Assembly: GCA_948144175.1 (NCBI GenBank)
Contig: CANXME010000034.1
Location: forward strand, 1 to 64,000
Direction of reading: 5' to 3'
DNA length: 64,000 nt
Source: Closterium sp. NIES-65
Taxonomy: Eukaryota > Streptophyta > Zygnematophyceae > Desmidiales > Closteriaceae
Shown here in pieces: positions 41,640 to 52,020 of this stretch. How positions within the stretch are numbered: position 1 is the stretch's first letter; each line of letters opens with the position of its first letter. The position numbers and the translations under genes are program-made. Below the pieces are notes generated by a model. It saw nothing but the letters and a program-made list of their open reading frames with translations. It was not told the origin of the DNA and ran no database searches.

Positions 41640-42776
41640 GTGTCCTCATGCAAGGTGTGCCAAGCAATGAAATCAACACGTCAGCGACCAGCTGGACTGC
41701 TGCAACCCCTCGAGCCACCCGAACGAACGTGGCAGCAAGTGACGATGGATTTCGTCACAGGGATGCCAGCTGAGCCGTCCGGCAACAACGCTATTCTCGT
41801 CGTCGTCGATCGCTTCACGAAAATGACGCACTTTGCACCATGCCAAACGACAATCACAGCCAAAGAAACTGCGCGCCTCTTCATCTCAACGGTCGTGCGA
41901 CTACACGGCATCCCTTCGGCGATTATCAGCGACCGAGATCCAAAGTTCACATCAAAGTTCTGGAAGGAGACATGGGCGCAATACGGCACGAAGCTACAGT
42001 TCTCATCGGCATATCACCCACAGACAGACGGTCAAACCGAGCGGACCAATCAGACCATGGAGCAGATGATCAGGACAAACTGCCCCGACCTTGCCCGCTG
42101 GGAAGACTCCCTCGCAATGTTGGAGTTCGCTTTCAACAACGCACCGTCTAGCACGACTAATCACTCCCCGTTTTTTCTGAATTACGAGATGGACCCGACA
42201 GTTCCTACGCCAACCACTCTCGACAAACCGGTCCCGAGGTCACAGACTTTCATGACGGAACTTCAGGAAGTCCGAGAAAAGGCCGCTGACGCAATTCGCA
42301 AGGCGAATATTACTTCCCGCAAATACACCGACCTTCTATGTCGGGAACTCATCTTGACCACTGGGCAACTAGTGCTACTTGACACGAAGAACCTGCACCT
42401 GCCCGGTCCGTCAAAACAACGGCCACGATTTTGTGGACCTTTCAAGATTATCAAGATGGTGACACTTGTCACCGCGAAGCTGTTGCTACCCAACGACTGG
42501 CGCATTCACGACGCCTTCCATGTCAGCCTTCTTCGCAAGTTCGTGCCAGCCACGACCGACTTCGCACGACAGCAAGCTTCCCCGACGGCACGACCTGTTC
42601 CGGAGCCGACTCTCGACCCATCAAGGATTTTGGCACATCGTGTCCGCATTGACGCAGCTGGCCGACACGTGGATTTTCTAATCCGCTGGACAGACCGCAC
42701 CAGTGATGTGAGAGTACGACGGCTTATGCCAGCTATGCTTGCTTGCCTTTACTTTATCATGCTATTTCTAGCATAG
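41640..42776 (+). pseudogene. Chromovirus H integrase with chromodomain
   Basis: Open for 378 residues. It begins at SSCKVCQAMKSTRQRPAGLL (end of the zinc domain), then WQQVTMDFVTGMPA (first Asp), VVVDRFTKMTHFAPC, GIPSAIISDRDPKFTSKFWK (second Asp) and SSAYHPQTDGQTERTNQTME (Glu). Then come LEFAFNNAPSSTTNHSPFFL, the GPFKIIKMV and IHDAFHVSLLRKFVP module, and PSRILAHRVRIDAAGRHVDF followed by LIRWTD, which reads as a chromodomain. Such domains steer insertion to methylated-histone chromatin in known chromoviruses. Confidence 0.9.
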
Positions 42777-42996
42777 GATAATCATATGCATGCATGAATT
42801 CCTTGATTTCCTAGGCTAGGTGCTTTCCTATATTTTATTATAGTTATAGCACCGAGCTAGGTTGCATGCACCGAATTCTGGCCTTTTCGGTTGCCACCGA
42901 ATTGCCTTCTACCGAATTCGGTAAGGATCCGTTCGGGACGCTATGCGGCCCGCAGAACCTTCGCATAACACCTGGTTACGGGGCCTTGTGTCGAGC

Positions 42997-43004
42997 CTAT
43001 ATAT
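42997..43004 (+). promoter_or_regulatory. TATA box in family-G LTR (copy G3)
   Basis: TATATATA in the same context as 566-573, about 80 bp before the LTR end. Confidence 0.6.
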
Positions 43005-43087
43005 AGCCTCGTGTTGTACCCAGGTGATCATTCAATTCGACTCAATTCTCATTCTCATTTCTGAGCTCGATCCTAGATCCTCACACT

Positions 43088-43100
43088 TGGTAATCAGAGC
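43088..43100 (+). other. Primer-binding site of family-G copy G3
   Basis: TGGTAATCAGAGC, two bases after the LTR end. It is an initiator-Met type site. Confidence 0.7.
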
Positions 43101-43209
43101 CCGTTTACACGCGAAGTTCTTTCGACCGCTAAAACCCAGTCTTCAAAAACCGCGGGGGCGACGCTGTCAAACATAGATTTTGGATACGTAAAACCGGTTC
43201 CGAGTTTTT

Positions 43210-43327
43210 TGAGAAGAAACGAGAATGAATGACTAAGGAATGAAAGTGATACAAGTATGCAACCCTTTGCATTGTGTACCCCATATAGGCTACCCCACTA
43301 CAGCTTACACAACATTATAATTTGACA
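43210..43327 (-). repeat. 3' LTR of copia-A copy A5
   Basis: 118 bp, TGAGAAGAAACGAG...AATTTGACA. It is very close to the A6 5' LTR (62537-62657) and distinct from the A2/A3 type. Confidence 0.82.
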
Positions 43328-43637
43328 CACCCCCATAGGCAGAGTGGGGGAGAACAAGGGGTCACAAGACCAGTCAAGCAAAGCAAAGCAAGCTCACGGT
43401 GGATCACAAAGTCATCACACATTCCGAGCACAAGTTCAAGGCCACAAGGCCAGCTCACATGCAGGAGTACATATATACATAAAAGGCTAGACAAGCAAGA
43501 GCAGGTGTAAATATATGTAACAGTACAAGCAAGGTCAAGAGGTGAGCAAGTGAGGCAAGGCAGGCACAAGACCAAGCTGAGTACAGAAGCGCTCATGATC
43601 ACAAGGCGCAAGTGCCTTGGTGAAGATATCAGCAGTG

Positions 43638-43642
43638 TTGGC
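43638..43642. repeat. Target-site duplication TTGGC, left (copia-B)
   Basis: TTGGC precedes the copia-B left LTR and recurs at 49304-49308 right after the other LTR. Removing copia-B restores the copia-A sequence GTGTTGGCCTCAGAGGCCAC. Confidence 0.92.
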
Positions 43643-44152
43643 TGATGGAAAGCAAGCGAATCTGGAGAGCGTACAAGAGATTAAGTCCGCCGACTTCGAC
43701 GGAACATTGCGTGCAGCTCACGTAACCTTAAACTATTAGCAGGTATGCGTTAGAAAGGTCTTAATCTCTAATTTCCAGAATGGTAACGCACGATGCCAAC
43801 AAAGATCTAGGCTGATCACTATCGCGATCTAAGTGCGACGGTGTATCCTGGCGGAATTACTAGGCAGCCATGGATTAGTTCAAGAAAGTGGCTTTAGCAA
43901 GAGTTCAGATCTGAAAAGTGACGAGTTTTTCAAACCCTACCAGCCCAACCCTCGCCCTAAAACAATCCCCAGCAACCCAAAGTGCTAAACTAGCAACACC
44001 AAAGGTGTTGTAGTGAATAGCAAAGGTTTGTTGGTGCTTGTTGGGTGTGAGATCAATACCAGCCCGCAACAAGTCTAAGCACCACATTTTGCCCAAACCC
44101 TTAGCCCACAACTAGCTAGAGCAAAATACCAGAACCACCTACACAATCAACA
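43643..44152 (-). repeat. 3' LTR of copia-B
   Basis: TGATGGAAAGC...CAATCAACA, 510 bp. Matches the right LTR over its whole length. Confidence 0.93.
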
Positions 44153-44202
44153 CTCCCCCTTGCTTGTGCTGGAGGTGGCAGAACACCACTGGGCAAAATC
44201 CT

Positions 44203-47200
44203 TCACTTCACTCCCCCTTGCCCAGGGAAGGGCGCCATCCACAGCATGAGGTCGTCAATGCAGAGAAGCACCAGTCCTCCCACATCCTGCTCAGGCACCA
44301 TGCTGACATGGGGCTGCATCCCCATCAAGGACATGCACACACCATGCCGCTCAAAAAGGAGGGGTTTGGTGAGTATATCTGCTGCTTGACGGTTGGTGGG
44401 GCACCACCGGAGGATCAGCTTGCCGCACGCCACCATCTCCCTGATGAAATGCCACCGAGCCTGCATGTGCTTGGTGCGGCCATGCAAGCATGCATTCTCT
44501 GCAAGGGCAATGGCAGACTGATTGTCCACAAATACAGGCACACCACCAGCAAACTCATGCCCAAACTCCCCAAACAAACGCTTCAGCCACACACCCTCCT
44601 GAATGCACTGACACAGACTGATGTACTCACTCTCAGTGGTGGACAATGCAACCACCGGCTGCCTCTTGCTTTGCCAAGAGATGGCTGCACCATTGAGGCA
44701 ATATACATAGCCGGTGTGACTCTTGCGATCAGCTGAATCTCCAGCATAATCAGCATCACTAAAGCCCACCAACTCGACCTGAGGCTTGCTGTGTGCGGGG
44801 TAGAAGATACCTGACTTGACACAACCTTTCAAGTACCTTAGCACTCTCTTAGCAGCCTGCAGGTGAAATGCCTTGGGACAAGACACAACCTTGGACAGCT
44901 GTGACACTGCATAAGCAATCTGCGGCTGTGTGGTCGTGCTTGCATACATGAGAGACCCCAGAATGTTTTGATAGAGCCGGACCAGCTCATCTCGCAGCAA
45001 GGGCTCCTCAGCATGTGCATGCACGTCGAACCCTGTAGGGAGAGGGGTACGCACGGGGTTAGCCTCAGGAAGGCCAAAGGACTCAAGCATGTTGAGAATG
45101 TACCTCTCTTGATGAATCAAGATGCCACTCTCATCACGCTCAATCTGCACCCCCAAATAGTAATTAGCCTCCCCCAAGTCCTTCATGCGGAAACGAGAGG
45201 ACAAGAGACCCTTCACCTCGTCCAGCAAGACCATGCTCGAAGATATGAGCAGAATGTCATCCACATAGAGGTAGAGGGACAGCCGGCCCTCATGCCTCAC
45301 CAAGTGGTACAAGGCGGGGTCACACTCCGACCTCTCAAACCCAAAATCCATCAGCGCCTCGTCAAACTTGAGGTACCACTGCCTTGGAGCTTGCTTTAGC
45401 CCATAGATTGATTTCCTGAGTCGGCAAACTCTGCCGGACCCATCATCAAAACCAGGGGGCTGCCTCATGTACAGCTCCTCCTTCAAGACCCCATGAAGAT
45501 AGGCAGTGGTCACATCCATGTGATGGATGTGAAACCCTGAGGATGCTGCCATCCCAAGGGAATCTCTCAGGGTGGTAGGTTTAGCCACTGGGGTATATAC
45601 CTGGTCATAGTGAACGCCTCGTGTTTGAGTGTTCCCCATGGCCACCAACCTGGACTTAGGCCTCTCAATACTCCCATCAGCCATGTGCTTATACTTCCAC
45701 ACCCACTGACACCTCAAGACCTCCATTCCAGGTGGCACACAAGCTGGATCAACCAGCTCAAAAGACTCGTTCATCCTATGAGACTCAAGCTCCGCACGCA
45801 TGGACTCGACCCACTCAGGACGGGACAAGGCCTCCTTGACCGACTTGGGCTCATGCACCTGACCCATGAGACAGAAATCAAGCCCAAGCTCACCCCCCTC
45901 AGCATCCACAAACATGCACTCCTCCGAGTCATGCACCTCATGATCATGCATGCAAGCATACTGTGCACTTGGTGTGAACCTTTCAGGTGGCCGGGAGATG
46001 CGTGTGGTGCGGCGCAGAGGTGAAGCCTCCCCCTGCTCCAAACTTTGCAGCTTCTCTTTCCAAGTCACTCTCTTCATGGGGGACCGTGGTGACTTAGACA
46101 GCTGCTGCTGCAGTAGTTGCTGCCACCTACCCACATGAACGGGCGGTGTATGCTCCTGTGGTGGCTGCTGCGGCTTCTCTTGTTGCTGCTGCTGCTCCTG
46201 TGGCTGCTCCGGGTCATGGGCTGGTGTGTTAGAGCCAGCAGTTGGTGACTCCTCATGGTGAGGTGCAGCTGCCTTTTGTTCCTCTTGCTGCTCCTCTACC
46301 TCCTCTCTAGGGTCCTCCCACGCCCCTTCAAAGATGGAAGAGGTGTAGGGATCCTGAAGGGAGTTCCCAACTGTACTAACACCATGCTCTTTCCACCCCT
46401 TATAGCTCAGCCCCTCGTGGAAAACCACATCCCTGCTTTCCACCACCCGCTGATCCGCCACACTCCACAACATCCAAGCGTTGCTCCTCTCCGACACCCC
46501 AAGAAAAATGCCCCATTGTGCCTTAGGATCCAGTTTCCTCCGTTGCTGGTCGGGCACTTTGTACTGCGCCATGCACCCCCTATGGTCCAGCTGCGCATGA
46601 GCAAGCATGGCTCGGGCAAGGTCAATGAGGGTCCGGTTAAGCCGCTCCGCTGCCCCATTTTGCTGTGGCGTGTAGGCAACTGAAAGCTGGTGGGTGATGC
46701 CCTTGTCTTCAAGGAAAGACTCCAGATCCTTCCCCATGTACTCCCCACCCCGATCAGACCTTAGTATCTTCACCTTCGCCCCGGCTTCCCTCTCCGCATA
46801 GCGTATCCAACGTTTGAAGACCTTGGCCACCTCATCCTTGGTTTTCACCAAGGTAACCCAACTTAGGCGGCTGAAGTCATCCAAGAAGGTGATGAAGTAT
46901 TTGCTGCCCTTCTCCCTATCCGGTGTTTGCATGGGGCCACACACATCCGTGTGCACCAACTCAAGAGGTGCGGAGGCTCGAGTGGTGGAGGTAGGGAAAG
47001 AGGTCCTTGGCAGCTTCCCGGTCGTGCAATCAGGGCACTTGCTTGGCTGCCCACCACCCTCCTTGATCTCCACACCCTTCAGCTCCCCCTTCTTCACACA
47101 CTCCACAAGTTGCTGCCTTCCTGCATGCCCCATGCGTAGGGGCAGCAAATCTGCCATCACCTGCTCCACGTCCCTCCAACGGCTGCTACAAGCGGCTTCC

Positions 47201-47865
47201 TCGGCTTCAACTCCATGTGCCCTCTCCACCTGAGGCACACAAACTGGAACAAGGTATAGGCCCTTCTCTAATTTGGCCTCCATCACCACAGCTCCACCCT
47301 TGCGAACCATGCCACCTTCCATGGTGAAGGTGCATATGTATTCTTGCCTCGCAATTTGAGAGCATGAGAGAAGGTTGGCTGCCAAATCAGGAACATGAAG
47401 CACACCCTTCACATTCAGCACCTCCCCCTCCTTCCCCATGACGGTGATGGTGCCGATGCCGATTGCTTGCAGCGTATCTCCGCTCCCCACAATCACATTT
47501 CTAGAGTTAGGTGGGAGGGAGTGATAGGTGGTGAAGAGGTCGCACCGAGGTACCATTCCACAGGTTGCCCCAGAGTCTAGAATGAGCTGATTGGTGTCAG
47601 CCAACACACGACCAGCAAGCGCCGTCTCCTTCTCCAAGGATAAGAAGGAGAAGCCATCATCCGATACGTCCTCTTTTCCCTTCTTATTCTCGTTTGCCGC
47701 CGTTGCTGCCGATTTCTCTTTGCTGCCCTTCTTGTTCCATGCTCCATTCTTCATCCTCCTCTCCACCCACTCAGGCCTAGTGACAGGTGGAGCCTCTCCT
47801 GGGTACCCTTGAGGCTCCAACACTCCTTCCAAGAATGCTTCCGGTTGCATCCAGGGACGAGGCAC
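44203..47865 (-). CDS. Copia-B pol (protease, integrase, RT, RNase H)
   Basis: An open frame of 1220 residues, read as the pol part of a Gag-Pol polyprotein. Protease: LILDSGATCGMVPRCDLFTT (about residue 90) and VLHVPDLAANLLSCSQI. Integrase: RMGHAGRQQLVECVKKGELK with CPDCTTGKLP (zinc region), LVHTDVCGPMQ, FITFLDDFSRLSWVTLVKTK, ILRSDRGGEYMGKDLES and TPQQNGAAERLNRTLIDLAR. Linker: Gln/Pro-rich (about residues 540-600). RT: VWKYKHMADGSIERPKSRLV, HHMDVTTAYLHGVLKEELYM, SIYGLKQAPRQWYLKFDEAL and LYLYVDDILLISSS (YVDD). RNase H: LVGFSDADYAGDSADRKSHT, ALSTTESEYISLCQCIQEGV, VFVDNQSAIALAEN and RQAADILTKPL. The first codon of the open frame is GTG, so translation must come from upstream gag. Tnt1-like in organisation. 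Confidence 0.92.
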   Translation of the reverse strand: MPRPWMQPEAFLEGVLEPQGYPGEAPPVTRPEWVERRMKNGAWNKKGSKEKSAATAANENKKGKEDVSDDGFSFLSLEKETALAGRVLADTNQLILDSGATCGMVPRCDLFTTYHSLPPNSRNVIVGSGDTLQAIGIGTITVMGKEGEVLNVKGVLHVPDLAANLLSCSQIARQEYICTFTMEGGMVRKGGAVVMEAKLEKGLYLVPVCVPQVERAHGVEAEEAACSSRWRDVEQVMADLLPLRMGHAGRQQLVECVKKGELKGVEIKEGGGQPSKCPDCTTGKLPRTSFPTSTTRASAPLELVHTDVCGPMQTPDREKGSKYFITFLDDFSRLSWVTLVKTKDEVAKVFKRWIRYAEREAGAKVKILRSDRGGEYMGKDLESFLEDKGITHQLSVAYTPQQNGAAERLNRTLIDLARAMLAHAQLDHRGCMAQYKVPDQQRRKLDPKAQWGIFLGVSERSNAWMLWSVADQRVVESRDVVFHEGLSYKGWKEHGVSTVGNSLQDPYTSSIFEGAWEDPREEVEEQQEEQKAAAPHHEESPTAGSNTPAHDPEQPQEQQQQQEKPQQPPQEHTPPVHVGRWQQLLQQQLSKSPRSPMKRVTWKEKLQSLEQGEASPLRRTTRISRPPERFTPSAQYACMHDHEVHDSEECMFVDAEGGELGLDFCLMGQVHEPKSVKEALSRPEWVESMRAELESHRMNESFELVDPACVPPGMEVLRCQWVWKYKHMADGSIERPKSRLVAMGNTQTRGVHYDQVYTPVAKPTTLRDSLGMAASSGFHIHHMDVTTAYLHGVLKEELYMRQPPGFDDGSGRVCRLRKSIYGLKQAPRQWYLKFDEALMDFGFERSECDPALYHLVRHEGRLSLYLYVDDILLISSSMVLLDEVKGLLSSRFRMKDLGEANYYLGVQIERDESGILIHQERYILNMLESFGLPEANPVRTPLPTGFDVHAHAEEPLLRDELVRLYQNILGSLMYASTTTQPQIAYAVSQLSKVVSCPKAFHLQAAKRVLRYLKGCVKSGIFYPAHSKPQVELVGFSDADYAGDSADRKSHTGYVYCLNGAAISWQSKRQPVVALSTTESEYISLCQCIQEGVWLKRLFGEFGHEFAGGVPVFVDNQSAIALAENACLHGRTKHMQARWHFIREMVACGKLILRWCPTNRQAADILTKPLLFERHGVCMSLMGMQPHVSMVPEQDVGGLVLLCIDDLMLWMAPFPGQGGVK

Positions 47866-47869
47866 TTGT

Positions 47870-48737
47870 CGAGCTCCTTCTTCTTCCCCCCACCTCCTTG
47901 CCGCTGCTGGTATTTTTTGGAGGCAGCCCTATCCCCTGCCCCCATTCCCCCTTCAACTATTCTACCAGCATCCCGTTTACGAGCCTCTTTAGAGACCAAC
48001 ACCTCCCATATCCAGGCCTTGGTCCATTTCTATTGCTCAAGGTGAAGGTACTGCAGTAGGGCCTCGTTCACCTCTTGGTCCAGCCCCTGGAGTGCGGTGT
48101 AGATGATCTCCTTCTCATCTTCAGTGTAGTTCAACTCCTCTAAGGCTCTCACATACTCATCCACCCTCTGGAGATACTGCACCATGGTCTCTCCATCGCC
48201 ATAGTTGCGTTCCATGGTGTAGAACCGCTTCCTCCAGGTGAGTATGCTTAGCAACCCCTTTTGCAAATGTCGATCTTGAACTCTCTTCCATGCTAGTGCA
48301 GCTGCTCCTTGCTTGCCCTTCAGGTCAATCAGCATCTTTAGGAGCTCTAAATGGCCTTCCAAGGCCCAACACAGGTACTGGAACGCTTGCTTGTCCTTGC
48401 GGTCCCATGCTTCCTGTGCCTTAAGAAGCTCCTCCGCACTAAGCCGTTGCCTTCCGATTCGCGATGCTGCTGATCCACCTCCACTTCCCTCAGTTATGGA
48501 TGAGCTAGAGGCTCCCCCAGCGCCTTCTCCCACTTAGCTAGAGACTCCAGTAGATGCCTTTCCTTCATCAGCTTCAGGTCTTCGCTCCGATCCCTCCAAA
48601 ACGCCTTCTAGGTCTTTGATACCTAGCCAAAGCGTAAACTGGAACCGCCATAGCGAAAAATCCGAGCCAGTGAACCTAGGAGGGCCATCTAATTTCTGGG
48701 CCATGACCAACCCTAGATCTGGAGGTCCTTCAACCAA
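47870..48737 (-). pseudogene. Copia-B gag
   Basis: MAQKLDGPPRFTGSDFSLWR opens the typical copia gag start (YSLWRFQFTLWL-like). Then SAEELLKAQEAWDRKDKQAF, YLCWALEGHLELLKMLIDLK, GETMVQYLQRVDEYVRALEE and YTALQGLDQEVNEALLQ belong to the UBN2-type domain. A Lys/Gly-rich stretch leads to a zinc knuckle CLVPGCNRKHSWKECW at about 47835-47880. It is read in more than one frame here. Confidence 0.85.
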
Positions 48738-48779
48738 TTCGAAATATGATGAAAAGAGGGAATGTCGCAGGCCTAACCA

Positions 48780-48791
48780 GCTCTGATGCCA
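48780..48791 (-). other. Primer-binding site of copia-B
   Basis: GCTCTGATGCCA on the + strand, TGGCATCAGAGC on the coding strand: an initiator-Met site with one difference. Confidence 0.8.
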
Positions 48792-48792
48792 C

Positions 48793-49303
48793 TGATGGAA
48801 AGCGAGCGAATCTGGAGAGCGTACAAGAGATTAAGTCCGCCGACTTCAACGGAACATTGCGTGCAGCTCACGTAACCTTAAACTATTAGAAGGTACGCGT
48901 TAGAAAGGTCTTAATCTCTACTTTCCAGAATGGTAACGCACGCTTTCAACAAAGATCTAGGCCGATCACTATCGCGATCTAAGTGCGACGGTGTATCCTG
49001 GCGGAATTACTAGGCAGCCATGGATTAGTTCAAAAAAAGTGGCTTTAGCAAGAGTTCAGATCTGAAAAGTGACGAGTTGTTCAAACCCTACCAACCCAAC
49101 CCTCGCCCTACAACAATCCCCAACAACCCAAAGTGCTAAACTAGCAACACCAAAGGTGTTGTAGTGAATAGCAAAGGTTTGTTGGTACTTGTTGGGAGCG
49201 AGATCAATACCAGCCCGCAACAAGTCTAGCCACCTTATTTTGCCCAAACCCTTAGCCCACAACCAGCTAGAGAAAAATACAACAACCACCTACACAATCA
49301 ACA
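48793..49303 (-). repeat. 5' LTR of copia-B
   Basis: 511 bp. About two dozen differences from 43643-44152 by eye. Confidence 0.93.
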
Positions 49304-49830
49304 TTGGCCTCAGAGGCCACGTACGCAAGACGCAGCTGACCACGCTGCTGCAGCTCACGAGCAAGGAAGTAGCGAAGAGCAATGTGCTTTGTTCTGTGCT
49401 CCTATCTCTGCTCTCAACACAAGGCAAGCATGGCCTTGTTGCCTACATATAGCACTGGAGGAGAACGAGGCACCTCTCCAAAGTCAAACAGCAGGTAGGT
49501 GAGTCAGCAAAGCTCCTATGCAGCCATGGCCCCGGCGTAGATCTCAGCCTCACAACTGGAGCCGAGAACAGAAGACGAGCGGGTAGCCCGCCACGAAACA
49601 GAGCCGGAACCAAGACTGAAGGTGGAACCCTATAACGACCGCTGCGTAGCCTGGTCGTCCGCCCAAGAAGCGACTGCGTGCCCACTAAGGACCACTGGAC
49701 TCCGCCCTCCAAGCACAAGTCCCATGCCCGACGTACTGCACAAGTAGCGCACCACCCTCTTCGCTGCAGCCATGTGCTCCGGTCAGTGTCTCCCAGGAGC
49801 AACATAGCGTGCGAGAATGCTAAGAGGGTA

Positions 49831-50815
49831 TGCAAGGTCAGGTCGAGTGCAGGTTATCCGGTACATGAGGCAGCCAACAAGCTCTGGGTACGAGCCACTC
49901 GACTCTACGGACTCATCCGAAGGCAGAGCTGAGAGCGAGTGGCGAGTAGGCAGAGGAGTGGCCTAAGGCGAGGAGTACGTGAAGCCGAAGCGCTGAAGGA
50001 CCTGCTGCACCATGTGTGACTGAGTCAGGGTAATGGTGCGGCGTGCTCTGTCCCGGGTGATCTGCAAGCCAAGGTAGCTGCGCAGTTCATCCAGGTCTGT
50101 GCACGTGTGTCTCTTCTGCAGTTCGGACTTCACGTGAGTGAGTCCAGCAGTGTCAGCTGTGGTCAAGACCAAGTCGTTGACGTATACGAGGATGTAGAAC
50201 GGCGGCAAAGAAGTGTCGGTGCGTAGAAACAGCGACGGGTCGGCAGTAGAGGAAGCAAACCCAAGAGCGCGAGCATAGTCCTCAATGTGTCGTGCCACTC
50301 ACGCGGTGCCTGGCGAAGACCGTAGACTGGCCGCCGGAGGCTCTGCTGGGTGCCAGGAGGGAAAGTCCCAGTGAAGTCAGGTGGGCGGCGCAGTCAGATC
50401 TCCTCATGCAGGCTGCCCTGCAAGAAAGCAGTGCTGAAGTCAAGAGAGTGAAGCTCGTAGTTGCGCTGAGCGGCTATGTGCAGCAGCACCCGAAGAGTGG
50501 CCATCTTCGGGGTGGGAGAGAAGGTCTGCAAGTAGTCAACTCCCTGCCGCTGGCTGAAGCCACGAGCCACGTACCGCGCCTTGAAGACATGCTTGACAAT
50601 GTTCGCCTTAAGCGGGGGAACCTCGTCAATGTAGGTGCCTGTGGACTTCCAGGAAGCCATCTCTGCGTCCATAGCTGCCTGCCACTGAGAGGAGTAGGGA
50701 CCTTCTATCGCCTCCGCATAAGAGCGCAGAGTTGGGATGTCAAATGCATCCAGGTCTCCCTCAGGGGTAAGCAGTACGGACACGAGATGAGGTGAAGCAG
50801 AAGCTAGACACAAGA
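49831..50815 (-). pseudogene. Copia-A A5 reverse transcriptase
   Basis: MDAEMASWKSTGTYIDEVPP, YVARGFSQRQGVDYLQTFSP, LHSLDFSTAFLQGSLHEEI, ILVYVNDLVLTTADTAGL and the LDELRSYLGLQITRDRARRT region, in the order seen in A2 and A3. Upstream SPHLVSVLLTPEGDLDAFDI belongs to the linker end. Confidence 0.82.
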
Positions 50816-50822
50816 ACTCCTC

Positions 50823-52020
50823 CTACCTGTCCTCAAGGACGTCCGTGCCAAAGGCACACTCACCCCCGACGGACGGAGGACAGACAGACTCAGACTCAGC
50901 GACAAGACTAGCAGCGTAGTCAAGACGACAGCGAGCAGCAAAGTCGACGAGCTCAGCAACTAGGGCAGACGCAGCAGTGGACTCAAAAGAAGGGTCAGTG
51001 ACAACAGTAGCAAGGAGACGCGTGACAGTAGGACTGGCAGTACGAAGAGAGTCCGACTCAGGGTCGGCCAGAGCAGGAAGAGAGGACTTTAGGAGGAGAA
51101 GGTAAAGGGGCACGCAGTGGAGCAGTGGACGGACGTAGAGACATCCCGTGCGTGCCAGGGACAGGAGGAGGATGCCGACGCGAACCGCAACCACTAGTGC
51201 GAGCAGCACGGACAGGCAACGCAGGGCGAGACGCAGGCTTACGACGCTCAGCAAGACCTCCAGTGGGACCAGTGTAGGGAGACGGAGCAGGCAGTGGGGA
51301 GGTCGGCCGTAACTGTAGCTGTGACTTGTCAGGCAGTGGACACTCTAAGGGAGGAGGAGGACCAGTAGAAGGTGGGAGACCAAGAATCTGATGAAGGAGT
51401 GGAACGAAGTACGGCCGAGGCCGCGCGGCGACTCCAGTCACAGCAGGGACAGAACCAGTACTCCCAGCCGCAGCACCAGCGCCAGTAGCACATCCTGCTC
51501 TAGTACCTCCAGCAGCTCCAGCAGCACCTTCTGCACCGACAGCAGTAGCCTCAGCGACAACACCCTCACTAACTCCAGCTCCAGAAGTACCCGCAGGCCC
51601 AGCAGCTCCAGTACTCCCAGTACGAGCACCTTCGGGACCCTCGGCACCAGTACCCTCAGCAGTCGAAGAACCTCCAGCTCCCGTAGCCCGCCTCCTGCGC
51701 CGGGCAAACCACTCACGCAGCTCCTGTGGAGAGAGTGGCTCCCGGCGAGACGAAGCACCTGAAGGACCGCCAGACACAGCACTAGCAGGCGCAGCTCCCA
51801 CAGGCTCCGCACCCCCAGGCTCAGCACCTCCAGGCTCAGCACCCCCAGGCTCCGCACCCCCAGGCTCAGCACCTCCAAGCGTAGCACCCCTAGGCTCAGC
51901 ACCCCCACAGTCAGCACCCAAAGAGTCAGCACCCCCAGGCTCAGCACCCTCAGTAGCACCAGAGTCACCAGTGACCTCGACAGGCTCGACTGCGTCTACC
52001 TAGGACACACCTGAAGGGGA
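50823..52020 (-). pseudogene. Copia-A A5 linker with GGAEP repeats
   Basis: GGAEPGGAEPGGAEP-type repeats (51780-51950), SSRREPLSPQELREWFARRR, a Gly/Ala zone (51430-51700), RPRPYFVPLLHQILGLPPST and a Pro-rich end, then SFESTAASALVAELVDFAA and CPPSVGGECAF. The same conserved islands as A3. Confidence 0.78.

Larger units (their letters stand above)
40903..42779 (+). mobile_element. Chromovirus H, 3' part
   Basis: Resumes after N1 with the RT end (TELQSFLGFVNYVRQFF-like, about 40960-41010), RNase H (41120-41548) and integrase with chromodomain (41640-42760). A short piece of RT was lost at the N1 right edge. It ends at about 42780 where a family-G LTR starts. Confidence 0.85.
42780..43209 (+). 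mobile_element. Ty3/gypsy family G, copy G3: 5' LTR and leader
   Basis: An LTR ending GATCCTAGATCCTCACA at 43085 matches the G1 LTR at 491-643, and a primer site follows at 43088. A further ~110 bp of leader runs to 43209, where the copia-A A5 LTR starts. The LTR start is not sharp; I place it near 42780. Later parts of what is probably the same element are at 52302-54783 and 62658-64000, all + strand. Confidence 0.65.
43210..43642 (-). mobile_element. Copia-A copy A5, 3' end
   Basis: 3' LTR (43210-43327), polypurine complement (CACCCCCATAGGCAGAGTGG, from 43326) and the untranslated end down to the RNase H stop region (LGLV, HKALAP-type words near 43570-43630). It is interrupted at 43642 by copia-B and continues at 49304. 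Confidence 0.85.
43643..49303 (-). mobile_element. Copia-B, complete-ended Ty1/copia element
   Basis: A 5661-bp minus-strand element with 510/511-bp LTRs (43643-44152 and 48793-49303), a primer site (complement GCTCTGATGCCA at 48780-48791, i.e. TGGCATCAGAGC), a polypurine tract (complement CTCCCCCTTGCTT from 44153) and target duplication TTGGC. Gag then pol, with pol open for 1220 residues. LTRs differ by roughly 4-5% by eye, so the insertion is not recent. It looks the closest to whole of anything in the window, perhaps with only a few breaks. GC content and codon use are milder than in copia-A. Confidence 0.93.

Noticed and set aside
44203-47865. The 1220-residue frame as a domesticated host gene
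   Set aside because: It lies between matching LTRs with a target duplication and carries a full protease-integrase-RT-RNase H set.
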